Of a stretch of DNA of 64,000 nt, positions 9,231-20,014 are shown in pieces; the stretch's first letter is position 1, and every line of letters begins with the position of its first letter. The notes beneath the pieces are model-generated. The model was not told the origin of the DNA. It searched no databases and worked only from the letters and a program-made list of their open reading frames with translations. The position numbers were made by a program, and so were the translations under genes. This DNA comes from Euhalothece natronophila Z-M001 (GTDB lineage: Bacteria; Cyanobacteriota; Cyanobacteriia; Cyanobacteriales; Rubidibacteraceae). The stretch covers positions 682,001 through 746,000 of the forward strand of contig NZ_CP042326.1 in assembly GCF_007904085.1 (NCBI RefSeq), written 5' to 3'.

Positions 9231-12200
9231 TTAACCTGTATTACGCATTCCAGCTGCAATCCCATTAAGAGTCAGTAACGCGCCGCGTAATAATTCTTCT
9301 TTACTATAACGGAAATGAATCACGCCTGAGGCACTTTGATTACTATACTCACGAAGACGTTTTAAGAGGGAAACTTGTAAAAACCCTAAAGGCACAATGG
9401 TACGATTTCTCAATTGTACAGAGCGTTGTAAATCGGGATCGCCATCAAGAAGTTTTTCGTGATTGGTGACTAACCGCACTAAATCACTAGTGAGATAATA
9501 TTCATCAGCAATTTGTTGAAAAATCCGCTCAAACCGTTCGTGATCTTCAGGATTTGCTAACTCTTTTAGATAATGATGGGCAATTTGTAAATCAACTTTA
9601 GCAAGTGTCATCTCAACTTTAGAAATTGCCATGCGGAAAAAGGGCCATTTGAGATAAAAGTATCGTAGCAGTTTTAAGTTCTGGTCATAATTTCGTTCTG
9701 ATTCTTCCTCTAAAAAGTCTTTTAAGGCAGTTCCTACCCCATACCATGCCGGAAGGAGGAAACGAGTTTGCGTCCAGCTAAATACCCAAGGAATCGCACG
9801 CAGAGAGCTTAAATCTTTTTTCCCCCCTTGACGACGGGCGGGGCGAGAACTAATTTGCAACTGACTAATTTCTTGAATCGGCGTAACTGAGAGGAAGAAA
9901 TCTAAGAAATCTGGTTCTTCGTAAATTAAAGCCCGATAATGCTGGCGCGATCGCGCTGCCAACTTTTCCATAATCTCATTCCAAGAGGCAATATCATCAA
10001 AGCCACTTCCCAATAAGCTTCCTTGAATTACCGCAGTTGTTGCCGTTTCTAAATGATACAGCGCCAACTCAGGGAGAGAATACTTAGAAGCCACCACTTC
10101 CCCTTGTTCTGTAATTTTAATTCGTCCATTAATCGTGGAACTCGGTTGGGCTAAAATTGCCTCATAAGTGGGGCCACCACCGCGTCCTACTGAGCCACCG
10201 CGCCCATGAAAGATCCGCAGGGATACACCATACCCTTCTGCTAGCCTTTGTAGGGCTTTTTGCGCTTTATGAATTTCCCAGTTACTGCTTAAAAAGCCTG
10301 AATCTTTATTACTATCAGAATAACCGAGCATGACTTCTTGAATATCATACTCTCCTTTTTCCTTTTCTTTGCCATATCCCCCTGCTAAACAAGCGCGATA
10401 CAAGGGCAATTCAAATAAAGCCTTCATCACTGAAGGAGCACGTAACAAGTCATCTACTGTTTCAAAAAGAGGAACAACTTGTAAGCTACAACTTCCAGTG
10501 CCAGGATCATAAATTCCTGCTTCTTTTGCCAACAGTAAGACTTCTAAAAGATCACTTACTTCATGGCTCATGCTAATAATATAGGTTTGGCAAACTTGTT
10601 GACCAAACTCCTGTTGCAGTTTTCTTAACAGACGGAATGTTTCTACAGTTTCGTTGGTTTTTTCTGAAAAATGAAGCTCCCCAGGAATCAGAGGACGGCG
10701 AGTTTTCAGCTCTTGTGTTAGCCATTCCACTCGCTCTGACTCGTCTAGTTCGTTATAAGATTTCGGTAAAATCTGTAAGTATTCAGTTATCTCGTCTAAT
10801 GTGTCTGAGTGGCGAGAAGACTCTTGCCGCATATCCAACTCAGTGAGGTTAAACCCATAAATTTCCACTTGACAAATTAAATGCTCTAAATCTTGGCAAG
10901 TAAGCCCAGTTTCGGTTAAATTACGCTGAATCAGTTGTAATTCTGCTAAAAATTCTTCCCCAGAATGATAAAGGGTTTGATGATGTCGTTCCATCACTTC
11001 TGCTGGGGCTGATTCCTCAGAAGATAAGCATTGATTGCGATGGATGGTATTTTTCAAACGTTGCTCAATATAAGCAAGTTTCAGGCGATAAGGTTCTCGT
11101 CGGTAGCGAATTGCCAGGCCTTCATAAACTTCTGGCATCACCGCGCGATCTTGCTCTAAAGATTCTAAAAGTTCCGGTAAAACATCACTCCAATGTAAAG
11201 ACAGACTTAAAAGGGTAATCAGTCGTCTCACAGAGTCTAAATATCGTTCTAAAACAATTCCTCTTTGATAACAAGCAGTTTCCCAAGTGACAGCAGGGGT
11301 TACAGAGGGATTCCCATCGCGATCGGCTCCCACCCAAGAACCGAATCGACAAAAATTATTTTTAGGAGGAGTTAATTCCTTAAAAGATTGATTTAGGGCT
11401 TGTTTGAGTCGTTTAGAAAGATGGGGAATGGTATCAAATAAAACTTCTTGGAAGTAGTGAAGGGCATAATCTACTTCGTCTAATACTTCTGGCTTAAATT
11501 GATGTAATTCATCAGTACGCCACCAGAGACGGATTTCTTCTTTAAGTTGCTCTGTAGATTCCATCGCTTCTGGGGATTCTAAAAAGCCCAGATTCTGCGC
11601 CACCATTTCTGAGTAATCAATATGTTGCAATATTCCAGAGATCCGACGTTGTTTTTTGCGAATAGTTTGGCGGACAATTTCGGTAGGATGCGCCGTAAAA
11701 ACTAAACGAATATCAAGCTGGTTGAGTAATCTCTGGATGAGTTGGGGGGGAACATTTAATTTATTCAGGTAGGGAAAGAGCCAATTAAACGTCCCTGCTT
11801 TTTGATAAGTGGAATTTCCTTGCCAACTTTTTTCGAGAAATTCTGCCCCCAAAACACTCTGGGTATCTTCCTCCTGTAATTTTTCTCCCTGTAATGGTTG
11901 GTAACTAACTTGACGATTCAGCTGTTGTTCTCGCTGTTCGTAGTGTTGTTCCACAATATTAATCAGTTGGAAGTAAAGGGCAAATGCACGGGCTGCTCTA
12001 ACTGCATCATTAAGGGGGAGTTCTTCAATCAGTTTTGGTACAGAAGAAGTGGGCAATCCCGTAGCCTGTCCTTCCGGTGATCCCATAGAGCGCAACTGTT
12101 GCAATAAATCGACCAACTCTTGACCGCATTCAACTTTTAAAACTGATTCCCATAACTCTTCAATGAGTTTAATGCGCCGAGTCAAAAATAAATCAGAGTC

Positions 12201-12245
12201 AGTGTTATTGATATCTTGGCTAGAGGCTTGCAACAGAGAACTCAT
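9231..12245 (-). CDS. ppc: Phosphoenolpyruvate carboxylase
   Basis: I choose the ATG at 12245 ([11 protein letters not shown]), giving about 1004 residues; a TTG at 12305 would add 20 that look unlike the family. Signatures: [13 protein letters not shown] with the catalytic His, [32 protein letters not shown] with the active-site Arg/Gly loop, and the terminal NTG. The enzyme carboxylates PEP to oxaloacetate, the main anaplerotic reaction in cyanobacteria. The downstream rsmB start is 18 bp past the stop on the same strand, so read-through transcription is possible. Confidence 0.96.
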   Translation of the reverse strand: MSSLLQASSQDINNTDSDLFLTRRIKLIEELWESVLKVECGQELVDLLQQLRSMGSPEGQATGLPTSSVPKLIEELPLNDAVRAARAFALYFQLINIVEQHYEQREQQLNRQVSYQPLQGEKLQEEDTQSVLGAEFLEKSWQGNSTYQKAGTFNWLFPYLNKLNVPPQLIQRLLNQLDIRLVFTAHPTEIVRQTIRKKQRRISGILQHIDYSEMVAQNLGFLESPEAMESTEQLKEEIRLWWRTDELHQFKPEVLDEVDYALHYFQEVLFDTIPHLSKRLKQALNQSFKELTPPKNNFCRFGSWVGADRDGNPSVTPAVTWETACYQRGIVLERYLDSVRRLITLLSLSLHWSDVLPELLESLEQDRAVMPEVYEGLAIRYRREPYRLKLAYIEQRLKNTIHRNQCLSSEESAPAEVMERHHQTLYHSGEEFLAELQLIQRNLTETGLTCQDLEHLICQVEIYGFNLTELDMRQESSRHSDTLDEITEYLQILPKSYNELDESERVEWLTQELKTRRPLIPGELHFSEKTNETVETFRLLRKLQQEFGQQVCQTYIISMSHEVSDLLEVLLLAKEAGIYDPGTGSCSLQVVPLFETVDDLLRAPSVMKALFELPLYRACLAGGYGKEKEKGEYDIQEVMLGYSDSNKDSGFLSSNWEIHKAQKALQRLAEGYGVSLRIFHGRGGSVGRGGGPTYEAILAQPSSTINGRIKITEQGEVVASKYSLPELALYHLETATTAVIQGSLLGSGFDDIASWNEIMEKLAARSRQHYRALIYEEPDFLDFFLSVTPIQEISQLQISSRPARRQGGKKDLSSLRAIPWVFSWTQTRFLLPAWYGVGTALKDFLEEESERNYDQNLKLLRYFYLKWPFFRMAISKVEMTLAKVDLQIAHHYLKELANPEDHERFERIFQQIADEYYLTSDLVRLVTNHEKLLDGDPDLQRSVQLRNRTIVPLGFLQVSLLKRLREYSNQSASGVIHFRYSKEELLRGALLTLNGIAAGMRNTG

Positions 12246-12384
12246 AGGGCTTTTAAAAATTAGATGATTGTGTTGATGCTTTCCTAGGAGATGAGGAACA
12301 GACAAACAAGTGCGCTTAATCGCAAACTTGCCTGTCCGTCATTATATCGATTACTGCCTTTATAAGAAGGGAAGCATAGAATTT

Positions 12385-12594
12385 TTATGCTTTAATTTCT
12401 ATATCGTTATGTTGCTCTAGATGAAGAATGGGTAAACGATCACCACGGAAAATTTCTTCACTAGCTTCTCCTAAACTAGTTAATCCATCTAACAGCGATC
12501 GCGATCCGAATAATGCCCCTAAAAAAGGAACAGTTAATAAACTGAGAGCAAGTTCAGTTTGTTCTGGCTTTTGCTGATTTGTCGATTCTGTCAT
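12385..12594 (-). CDS. Small hypothetical protein
   Basis: The 69 residues have a polar N-terminus, a short hydrophobic stretch (LALSLLTVPFLGALFG) that may be a weak membrane segment or amphipathic helix, and a polar tail. I recognise no family. It lies divergent to psbA, with its start about 80 bp from the psbA -35 box. It is supported mainly by its uninterrupted frame and its position. Confidence 0.4.
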   Translation of the reverse strand: MTESTNQQKPEQTELALSLLTVPFLGALFGSRSLLDGLTSLGEASEEIFRGDRLPILHLEQHNDIEIKA

Positions 12595-12675
12595 AATGGC
12601 GCTCCAATTGTAGGCTCTTGATTAAATATAAGTTTTGCTTATGACTCTTATTAGTTAAAAAAATCTTTACAAAAC

Positions 12676-12705
12676 TTGACATTAATCTAATCAAAGTAAT
12701 ATAGT
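12676..12705 (+). promoter_or_regulatory. psbA promoter, sigma70-type
   Basis: A consensus -35 TTGACA (12676-12681) and a -10 TATAGT (12700-12705) are separated by 18 bp. They lie about 75 bp upstream of the D1 ATG, which predicts a leader of roughly 65 nt, as for many cyanobacterial psbA genes. Confidence 0.75.
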
Positions 12706-12778
12706 GGTTTGTAATGCGTTAAATAAAAACGCTAAATTATATCCATCTTATCTTGTCGAAAACGGACTTATATCCAAT

Positions 12779-13861
12779 ATGACAACCACCTTACAACAAC
12801 AGCAAAGCCAAAACGTTTGGGAACGGTTTTGCCAGTGGGTGACCAGCACCAACAACCGCCTTTACATCGGCTGGTTCGGTGTCTTAATGATCCCCACCCT
12901 CTTAACCGCAACCACCTGCTTCATCATCGCCTTCATCGCAGCACCTCCTGTAGATATCGACGGCATTCGTGAACCCGTAGCTGGTTCTCTCCTCTACGGA
13001 AACAACATCATCTCTGGAGCAGTAGTTCCCTCCTCCAACGCCATCGGACTGCACTTCTATCCCATCTGGGAAGCAGCTAGCCTTGACGAATGGCTCTACA
13101 ACGGTGGCCCCTATCAGCTCATCGCCTTCCACTTCTTAATCGGAGTCTTCTGCTACCTCGGACGTGAGTGGGAACTCTCCTATCGTTTAGGAATGCGCCC
13201 CTGGATTTGCGTAGCCTTCTCCGCACCAGTAGCAGCAGCCACCGCAGTCTTCTTAATCTATCCCATCGGACAAGGAAGCTTCTCCGACGGAATGCCCTTA
13301 GGAATCAGTGGAACCTTCAACTTCATGTTCGTGTTCCAAGCTGAGCACAACATCTTAATGCACCCCTTCCATATGCTCGGTGTTGCCGGGGTATTCGGAG
13401 GCGCCTTATTCTCCGCCATGCACGGTTCTCTCGTTACCTCCAGCTTAGTACGTGAGACCACCGAAAACGAAAGCCAAAACAACGGCTACAAATTCGGACA
13501 AGAAGAAGAAACCTACAACATCGTTGCAGCCCACGGTTACTTTGGTCGCTTAATCTTCCAATACGCCAGCTTCAACAACAGCCGTAGCCTCCACTTCTTC
13601 TTAGCAGCGTGGCCAGTCATCGGAATCTGGTTTACCGCGTTAGGTGTAAGCACCATGGCGTTCAACCTCAACGGATTCAACTTCAACCAGTCGGTAATTG
13701 ACAGTCAAGGACGTGTCATCAACACTTGGGCAGACGTATTAAACCGCGCGAACCTCGGATTTGAGGTCATGCACGAACGTAACGCTCATAACTTCCCCTT
13801 AGACTTAGCCTCTGGTGAAGCGACTCCTGTTGCCATGCAAGCACCTGAAATCAATGGCTAA
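12779..13861 (+). CDS. psbA: Photosystem II reaction centre protein D1 (E130 form)
   Basis: The true start is the ATG at 12779 (MTTTLQQQQ), giving the standard 360 residues. The manganese and cofactor ligands are in place: Tyr161, Asp170, His190, His198, His332, Glu333, Asp342 and Ala344, with a cleavable C-terminal extension after Ala344 processed by CtpA. Residue 130 is Glu (YLGREWELS), the variant linked to high-light or robust D1 forms rather than the Gln130 form. Codon use is more GC-rich and biased than in neighbours, as expected for a very highly expressed gene. It has its own promoter and terminator. Confidence 0.98.
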   Translation: MTTTLQQQQSQNVWERFCQWVTSTNNRLYIGWFGVLMIPTLLTATTCFIIAFIAAPPVDIDGIREPVAGSLLYGNNIISGAVVPSSNAIGLHFYPIWEAASLDEWLYNGGPYQLIAFHFLIGVFCYLGREWELSYRLGMRPWICVAFSAPVAAATAVFLIYPIGQGSFSDGMPLGISGTFNFMFVFQAEHNILMHPFHMLGVAGVFGGALFSAMHGSLVTSSLVRETTENESQNNGYKFGQEEETYNIVAAHGYFGRLIFQYASFNNSRSLHFFLAAWPVIGIWFTALGVSTMAFNLNGFNFNQSVIDSQGRVINTWADVLNRANLGFEVMHERNAHNFPLDLASGEATPVAMQAPEING

Positions 13862-13886
13862 TCTCTAATTAGTTAGTTCGATTTCA

Positions 13887-13913
13887 CCCCCTCTTTCGGG
13901 AGGGGGTTTTTTG
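13887..13913 (+). terminator. Rho-independent terminator of psbA
   Basis: A GC stem CCCCCTC/GGGGG with a short TTTCG loop is followed by six T residues, starting 26 bp after the psbA stop. Confidence 0.9.
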
Positions 13914-13945
13914 CTGATTCTTAGAGCTCATCAGCAATAAATCGA

Positions 13946-15346
13946 TTATTCCTTAGCGGGTTCAGCGGCTAATTTGGGTGTTTTGCCAACGGTTTGTGAC
14001 TCTTTTGCCACATCCTTAACCCACTGTACTAAAACTGCAGCAATCACCATAGATACGCCACCAACAGCAAGAGCAAAGATGCGATTATTACTTAAAAGGT
14101 TGTCCATCACCCAGCCCAAACCTAAAGCCGCGATAATTTGGGGGATAACAATAAAAGCATTGAAAATTCCCATGTAAATTCCTGTATCCCTCATCGGTAA
14201 AACATCTGAGAGCATAGAATAAGGCATAGTTAAAGCACTCGCCCACGCTAACCCAAAACAAGCCATAGGGATTAATAGTAAATAATGATTCTCTACCAAT
14301 AGCAGGGAAATTAAACCAGCGCCCCCACAGAATAAACTAAAAGCATGGGTAGTTTTACGACTGGTTGCAGCAGCAATGCGAGAGAGAAATAGAGAATAAA
14401 TAAAACAAACTACATTGTATAGAGCAATACAAATTCCAGCCCATTCAATGCCTTGTTGGTAGAGAGGAGAACTTTCTGTTGTGGCGCCAAAAATTTCATG
14501 TCCCACGGCTGGGGGAAAATAGAGAAAGACACAAAAAATGCCTAACCAGGTGAAAAACTGCACCCAAGCTAACTGTTTCATCAACTCAGGCATAGTACGA
14601 ACCTTATCAAAAATGCCTTTAATGATGCCAAAAACCCCACCTGTATTTTCTTGGCGGTTTTTCAGGGCCTCTAAATCTTGTGGCGGATATTCTTTCGTGG
14701 TGAAAACTGTCCATAAGACAGTGCCTAAAAATACTGCTGCTCCAACGTAATAGGAGATTTTGACGGTACTAGGAATTTCCCCTTCTGGGGTGACCACTTG
14801 ATTAAAGCCAAACCAATGATTAAGAATCCAAGGGCAAATGGAAGCCATCACTGCTCCCAAGCCAATGAAAAACGCTTGCATCCCAAAACCAAGAGTCCGT
14901 TGATTTTTGGGGACTAAGTCAGAAACAAAAGCCCGAAATGGCTCCATACTAATATTGACAGAGGTATCGAGCATCCATAAGGCTCCCGCTGCCATCCATA
15001 AACTAGAAGAGTTAGGCATTATAATCAGGGCTATGGAACTAAGAATCGCGCCCAAGAGGAAATAGGGTCGTCTGCGCCCTAATCTTGTCCAAGTGCGGTC
15101 ACTCATGTAGCCAATAATGGGCTGTGCGATTAACCCACTCATGGGAGCGGCTAACCATAAAATGGGGATTTGTTCAGGATTGGCTCCTAAATATTCATAA
15201 ATGGCACTGGTATTTGCCATTTGTAATGTCCAACCGAACTGAATTCCGAAGAAGCCAAAACTCATATTCCAGAGTTGGACAAAACCAAGGGGGGCTTTTT
15301 TAAATCTTTTTTGCCAGTTTTTAATTTTTTGGACGTTTTGTCTCAT
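13946..15346 (-). CDS. MFS transporter, SLC45/GPH-like sugar transporter
   Basis: The 466 residues form about 12 membrane helices. The conserved block QFGWTLQMANTSAIYEYLGA and the motif SDRTWTRLGRRRPYFLLGA are typical of the SLC45/plant sucrose-transporter-like branch of the major facilitator superfamily. Maltose, sucrose or glucoside transport coupled to cations is known for related proteins; the actual substrate here is a guess. A sucrose-phosphatase-like gene occurs at 40962 but is unlinked. The gene converges on psbA, with 32 bp between terminator and stop. Confidence 0.75.
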   Translation of the reverse strand: MRQNVQKIKNWQKRFKKAPLGFVQLWNMSFGFFGIQFGWTLQMANTSAIYEYLGANPEQIPILWLAAPMSGLIAQPIIGYMSDRTWTRLGRRRPYFLLGAILSSIALIIMPNSSSLWMAAGALWMLDTSVNISMEPFRAFVSDLVPKNQRTLGFGMQAFFIGLGAVMASICPWILNHWFGFNQVVTPEGEIPSTVKISYYVGAAVFLGTVLWTVFTTKEYPPQDLEALKNRQENTGGVFGIIKGIFDKVRTMPELMKQLAWVQFFTWLGIFCVFLYFPPAVGHEIFGATTESSPLYQQGIEWAGICIALYNVVCFIYSLFLSRIAAATSRKTTHAFSLFCGGAGLISLLLVENHYLLLIPMACFGLAWASALTMPYSMLSDVLPMRDTGIYMGIFNAFIVIPQIIAALGLGWVMDNLLSNNRIFALAVGGVSMVIAAVLVQWVKDVAKESQTVGKTPKLAAEPAKE

Positions 15347-15657
15347 ACAAGGTTGATATTAGACTCTCAATTCGTCAACTACAAAATATAGTGATTCCAA
15401 GTAAAAACCATATATTCAGTAATGTTTAATGACAGAATATGCCTTTAACCTTGTTGTACAGAACTGAATTGGAATAACTGTAGTGAACTCGGTAATAATG
15501 TATCAAGACAAGCGGATTACTGAGTTTAGGGAGCTTTTGCCATTTCAGGTTCGGAAAACCCTTTTCCCTAAAGCAGACAGTGAGCAGAAGTGGTTTTTAG
15601 CATTATTTCAAGAGAGGTAATTGTCTAAGTAGTAAGTAAGAAAAGGGAAGAAAGGCT
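15347..15657. other. Divergent intergenic region
   Basis: This is the 311-bp gap between the two divergent MFS genes, presumably holding both promoters. I see no RNA gene, strong hairpin or recognised operator. Confidence 0.4.
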
Positions 15658-16992
15658 ATGAGTGAGGAGGAATTGCTGTCTAAAACTGAGCCGTTACCAA
15701 AACAAAACTTAAATCAAGAGGAGTTATCTTCTCCAACTTCTGAGGAAAAGGTAATCAATCAAACGGAACAACCAAGTTCGGTTCAGGAAAATTCAAATTC
15801 TCTCTTAGAACTACAATTTAGCGATTTACGGATTAAACTGCAAATTGGCTTTGCTTTTCTTACGTTTGTGCTACTTGGTGCCAATGATGCCGCGATCGGT
15901 GTTTTGCTTCCTCATTGGGGAAGTTATTACAACGTAGATAAAGCGATGCTGAGTTTAGTGTTTTTTGCTGGCTCTTTGGGTTATTTAGTGGCAGCCTTAA
16001 ATAGTAATTTCTTATTCCGAAAGTTAGGGAATGTTAAATTTCTATCTTTGGGTAAGGCAGCCTTTTTAAGTGGCGTTATAATTTTTTGCTTTCAACCTCC
16101 TCTTTATCTAATTCTCACTGTTCCCTTTCTGTTAGGATTTGGCGCGGCAATTCTAGAGGCAGCCTTAAATGCTCATCTGACTAAATTCCCCAATAAAAGT
16201 GTTTTGCTAAACTACCTTCATTCCTTTTATGGAGTAGGTGCTCTCCTCAGCCCTTTTCTCGCGTCTCAAATTTTAGAAGCTGATTGGCGTTGGAGCGTTA
16301 TTTATTTTGGTATTTCTGCCCTCAGTCTAATTCTCTTAATTAGTATGCGTTGGTTATTTACTAGTGCAGATCGAGGTAACTCTAATAGCGACTCAGAAAA
16401 TACACCAGTAGAAAGCCCGTTGAGATACCGATTTGTTTGGTTATTTGCCTTCTTTTTGCTCTTCTATGCCGGTGCAGAAATTAGCTTAGGGAATTGGAGT
16501 TATAGTTTTCTCACGCAATATCGTCATGAAGATAATGTGCTAGCTGGTTGGTTAATGAGTGGGTATTGGTTCGGGTTAACAGTAGGGCGAGTTTGTATTG
16601 GCCCCTTGACCAATAAATTAGGAACTCGAAAAATTATTAATCTCTGTTTAGTGGGAGTAATGATTGGGGTTTTTACCTTAATTTTCATGAGCTTCAGTAT
16701 TACTAGTGCCTTTGGTTTATTACTAACAGGGTTTTGTCTTGGCCCCATTTTACCCACAGCTTTAGCCTTTTTATCAAATATTATTCCTTCCTATCTTTTA
16801 ACAGGTGCAATTAGTTTTATTGCTAGCTTGGGTAGTCTTGGGAAAGCATTTTTTCCTTGGATTGCTGGCAATATTGCTGATAATTTAGGCTTAGAAATGT
16901 TTTTACCTTATATTATCGTGCTCACTGCATTAATGATCACTTTATGGGCTCTCATTCTTGCTCGTGAGAATCAAAGTTATGCCAATTCTTGA
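15658..16992 (+). CDS. MFS transporter (FucP/fucose-permease-like)
   Basis: The 444 residues start with a polar, acidic N-terminal extension of about 55 residues. Twelve hydrophobic segments follow, beginning with IGFAFLTFVLLGANDAAIGVLLPHWG. The repeated PF-LLGFGAAILEAALNAHL and C-terminal LTGFCLGPILPTALAF segments resemble bacterial sugar/H+ permeases of the FucP type. The substrate is unknown. It is divergent from the SLC45-like transporter; a shared sugar-related role is only an inference. Confidence 0.65.
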   Translation: MSEEELLSKTEPLPKQNLNQEELSSPTSEEKVINQTEQPSSVQENSNSLLELQFSDLRIKLQIGFAFLTFVLLGANDAAIGVLLPHWGSYYNVDKAMLSLVFFAGSLGYLVAALNSNFLFRKLGNVKFLSLGKAAFLSGVIIFCFQPPLYLILTVPFLLGFGAAILEAALNAHLTKFPNKSVLLNYLHSFYGVGALLSPFLASQILEADWRWSVIYFGISALSLILLISMRWLFTSADRGNSNSDSENTPVESPLRYRFVWLFAFFLLFYAGAEISLGNWSYSFLTQYRHEDNVLAGWLMSGYWFGLTVGRVCIGPLTNKLGTRKIINLCLVGVMIGVFTLIFMSFSITSAFGLLLTGFCLGPILPTALAFLSNIIPSYLLTGAISFIASLGSLGKAFFPWIAGNIADNLGLEMFLPYIIVLTALMITLWALILARENQSYANS

Positions 16993-17083
16993 TAGCAACT
17001 AGAGAGATATGCCATTTTCAGTTAGGAATTTTTCTCTAATTGGTATTAGCCCCCTTTTCCAAGAGGGCAGTTATTAGAAAGGA

Positions 17084-19069
17084 TTAACGCCAATCATCCC
17101 AATCATTGTTAAAGATAGAAGTATCGGGAAAGGCAGTGGGATTGCCGTTATCTTCTAACCGTCGCTTCAACCCTTGCAATTGCTCATTAGAATAGAAGCG
17201 TCCATCAACTAATTCATAAGGATAGACATCTTCTTCTAAGGCAAAAGCAGCAGTTGTCCCGGCAGCAGCACCCACTGACCATTCAAAAGAATGCACCCGA
17301 TAAGCCGCAGCGGCAATATTACTGGTAGCAATACTTTTACCTGCAATGAGGAAGTTATCAATGTCTTGGGGAATTAAGGCGCGTAAGGGAATTTGGAAGG
17401 GATAGGCTTGCCCCTCAGCCCGTCTGGTTCCTTCTCGTTCAGTGTTACCCGGTTTTTCTGGAGGATGTTCGGTCATACAGGGATGAAAATCAATGGCATA
17501 GTGACCAATGCCCACTGAGTCGGGATAAATGCGCGATCGCGCTCTTTGGTCTGTGTCTTCTCCTAACATCGCAGCGATCGCCTCAGTTCCAGCTAATTCC
17601 TGTTTTAGCCACTGGTATTCACTATCAGATAGGGTTTCTTGATAATACTCATCGGTCAGATCATTACGGGTGATATCCACTTCCCAGATCGTAAAGCCAT
17701 CAGGATAACCTTCTCCTTCCCGTCCAATAATCCGTCGCCCTTCCCGAATATAGGGATACTTAGACAAGCCATGTTCCGTTCCCATTGGAGAATCTAACCC
17801 ACTCAAGAAGCGATTATTCGGATGAGGCTCTTTAAACTCATCTCCTAATTGGGAATCGGTGGTTCCTGCTACTAACCAGTGAAAATATCCTAAAGCGTGT
17901 TCTTCTCCTCTTCTGAGAGTTTCGGTGCGTAATCCTCCCATCCAGCCACCGGGAGATAATTGTCCAGACTCTTCTAGTTGTTCTCGGGTATAAATGAAAT
18001 TATCCTCAGCAGTGCCAGGACGATAATCATTTCCCCAAGTCCAATTCTGCATGGAAATATCTCCAGGGGTAGGCTTAGTGAAACCAATCCCGCCAAAACG
18101 GTCTTGTTCCCCTGTTTCTGGACTCCATAAGCGACGATAAGTAAAGACTAAATCAAAACTTGCCAACCGTTCTAACTCGTAGCTGTAATAGGGCTCATAC
18201 TGGGCATAAAAATCAGGCTCAGGGTGATCTTGTGGTTCTTCTGTCGCCTCCATCGCAAAGGTATAGGTAAAGCCTTGGGTACAATAGCGATCACCACTTT
18301 CAGTCACTGAAGAAGGTTCAAGATGAGAACGGGGATCAAGACCTAAACGATAAGGAACATCTGCTAATCCTACTAATTCCCCAGTTTCGGTAGCATCAAT
18401 CACATACCAATCATCATCTTGGGGCATAAATTCGATAATGGTTTTCTTGAACTGATCAGAATCTTCATACTGATACCAATCTTCGATGGTTTCCGAGAGA
18501 TGATAGGTATTGAGAGGAGGCGCGTCGTCAGTGGGTTCATGTTGAATCCCAATTACTCTCTCCATGAGAGTTCCATCAGCATTCAAATCTAAATCCTTAA
18601 CCACAGTAGATGGGAACCATTTGAGTGTTCCTTGTCCTTCCCTTTCCGCATCTTCTAACTGAGATTGAAGCATAGAGTGAGCATCATCAGGGAAAAAGCA
18701 AGATAGACTTACCCAACAGTCCCCAGGATTTAATTCTCCATAATAATCTTCAATCCGCTCGCGCAATTCAAGATATCCTTGAGGGAAGAAGAATTGTTCC
18801 CGTTGAGTGGGGCGTTCATCTAGTGCCGAAGTTCCTTGAGAGGAAATTTGCCCCCCCAGCCAATCAGTTATTTCTGTAACACAAACCGTTTTTCCAGCTA
18901 AAAGACCTTCATAAGCAGCAGCAGCACCAGCTAAGCCACCACCAGCGACAAAGATATCACAAGTGACAGTCTCATCAGGAGAAGGAACTGCTGCGGTAGC
19001 AGGACGAGAAATGGCGGTACTAGTAACAGCAAATACAAGCGAAAAAGCAGAAATTAAACGCAGTGACAT
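17084..19069 (-). CDS. Exported FAD-dependent oxidoreductase
   Basis: The 661 residues begin with a signal peptide (LISAFSLVFAVTSTAISRPATAA), so the enzyme is likely periplasmic. A Rossmann FAD-binding motif follows at once: CDIFVAGGGLAGAAAAYEGLLAGK (GxGxxG-like). A second dinucleotide-fold signature near the C-terminus (LIPQDIDNFLIAGKSIATSN) is typical of the FAD-dependent oxidoreductase family PF12831. The substrate is not predictable. A flavoprotein with an Sec-type signal is unusual, since FAD is normally loaded in the cytoplasm; a Tat route would need an RR motif, which I do not see. Confidence 0.7.
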   Translation of the reverse strand: MSLRLISAFSLVFAVTSTAISRPATAAVPSPDETVTCDIFVAGGGLAGAAAAYEGLLAGKTVCVTEITDWLGGQISSQGTSALDERPTQREQFFFPQGYLELRERIEDYYGELNPGDCWVSLSCFFPDDAHSMLQSQLEDAEREGQGTLKWFPSTVVKDLDLNADGTLMERVIGIQHEPTDDAPPLNTYHLSETIEDWYQYEDSDQFKKTIIEFMPQDDDWYVIDATETGELVGLADVPYRLGLDPRSHLEPSSVTESGDRYCTQGFTYTFAMEATEEPQDHPEPDFYAQYEPYYSYELERLASFDLVFTYRRLWSPETGEQDRFGGIGFTKPTPGDISMQNWTWGNDYRPGTAEDNFIYTREQLEESGQLSPGGWMGGLRTETLRRGEEHALGYFHWLVAGTTDSQLGDEFKEPHPNNRFLSGLDSPMGTEHGLSKYPYIREGRRIIGREGEGYPDGFTIWEVDITRNDLTDEYYQETLSDSEYQWLKQELAGTEAIAAMLGEDTDQRARSRIYPDSVGIGHYAIDFHPCMTEHPPEKPGNTEREGTRRAEGQAYPFQIPLRALIPQDIDNFLIAGKSIATSNIAAAAYRVHSFEWSVGAAAGTTAAFALEEDVYPYELVDGRFYSNEQLQGLKRRLEDNGNPTAFPDTSIFNNDWDDWR

Positions 19070-19191
19070 AACAAGTTCAGATTACTTCTAGTAAACACTG
19101 ATCATACAACAATAGAGAGTTTTAAGAGTTAGTTGCATAAAGCATGAGTTTTCTACCTATGGGAGAAGTGAAGGTAAGAAAATAGGAGGAA

Positions 19192-19434
19192 ATGATGAAA
19201 CTCTTAAACCAACGCCAAATCAAAAATATTCTCGGCTTAGTTCTCTTAGCCACTCCCTTAACCTTATCAGCTACCGCCATGAGTGCTGAAGCTGCCAGTT
19301 CTTCTAGTTTGCGCGATCGCGCTGTTGAAACTAATACCCATACTAAAGCAGAGGAAGGAAGTGACAAATACGCTTACCATCGTCGTGGCTGTGGTCATCG
19401 TTCGCGCCGTCGCCCCCCCAAAAAATGGTGGTAA
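19192..19434 (+). CDS. Small secreted basic peptide
   Basis: The 80-residue product has a signal peptide (NILGLVLLATPLTLSATAMSAEA, cut near AEA). The short mature part ends in a strongly basic tail: HRRGCGHRSRRRPPKKWW. An AGGAGG Shine-Dalgarno sequence lies just upstream of two adjacent ATG codons (19192 and 19195), which supports translation. A HIP1 site lies inside the gene. A terminator follows. The basic tail with one His/Cys cluster could bind nucleic acid, polysaccharide or metal, but I recognise no family. Confidence 0.6.
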   Translation: MMKLLNQRQIKNILGLVLLATPLTLSATAMSAEAASSSSLRDRAVETNTHTKAEEGSDKYAYHRRGCGHRSRRRPPKKWW

Positions 19435-19460
19435 TTGAACCTAAACACTAACCAAGATTT

Positions 19461-19490
19461 GAGCAGTTTAATTTCTAGGCTGCTCTTTTT
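19461..19490 (+). terminator. Rho-independent terminator
   Basis: GAGCAG (19461-19466) pairs with CTGCTC (19480-19485) and is followed by TTTTT. It ends the small secreted gene and overlaps the last codons of the convergent gene. Confidence 0.7.
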
Positions 19491-19983
19491 CTGATTTTTG
19501 GGGTTTGGGAAAATTCGGAGATTTTTGGTTAGTGGTTTCTAGATTTGCCCGAATCTCATCGAGATTTGCTTCTTCTTCTTTTAAGCGACTGGACAACTGA
19601 CTCAGATGCTTTTGGTTATCAATAGGAAGATGAGGTTTAGGAAGCTCATCATTCGGCCAATTTTCTAAATCTATGCAAGGACAAGGACCCGTTTTTGCCC
19701 CAGAGTGTTTTAACGGAATGGGCATTTGACAACGGGCACAAGAATTTAATTCCCAATCAGAAGTTAATAACTCTTCTACGGTTTGTTCAGTTCCCTGTAA
19801 GTAACATTGCCCCGTAGCAGCAGAAAGAATTTCTTCCCAGCAGGACTCAAATTCTGAGGAAAATTTCTCCTGCTGTAACACAGAGGTTGGTTGTCTAGTT
19901 TCTCGACCGTTCTTAATATAAACTTTTTTTCCTGCTAAAAACCAATAGGCAAGATAGTTTTTTACTTGTTGTTGAGAAGCCAT
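19468..19983 (-). CDS. Hypothetical protein with CxxC...CxC zinc-ribbon-like centre
   Basis: The 171 residues contain one central cysteine cluster, SCARCQMPIPLK followed by TGPCPCIDLE, which could hold a metal ion. The N-terminal part begins QQQVKNYLAYWFLAGKKVYI. A C-terminal coiled-coil segment (LSSRLKEEEANLDEIRANLE) ends in a polar, Pro/Lys-rich tail. The function is unknown. It starts 32 bp from the end of cobU on the same strand, so it could be the downstream gene of a small operon. Confidence 0.55.
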   Translation of the reverse strand: MASQQQVKNYLAYWFLAGKKVYIKNGRETRQPTSVLQQEKFSSEFESCWEEILSAATGQCYLQGTEQTVEELLTSDWELNSCARCQMPIPLKHSGAKTGPCPCIDLENWPNDELPKPHLPIDNQKHLSQLSSRLKEEEANLDEIRANLETTNQKSPNFPKPQKSEKEQPRN

Positions 19984-20014
19984 AATATTAATATTCCTAG
20001 ATTAAGTTGATTTG

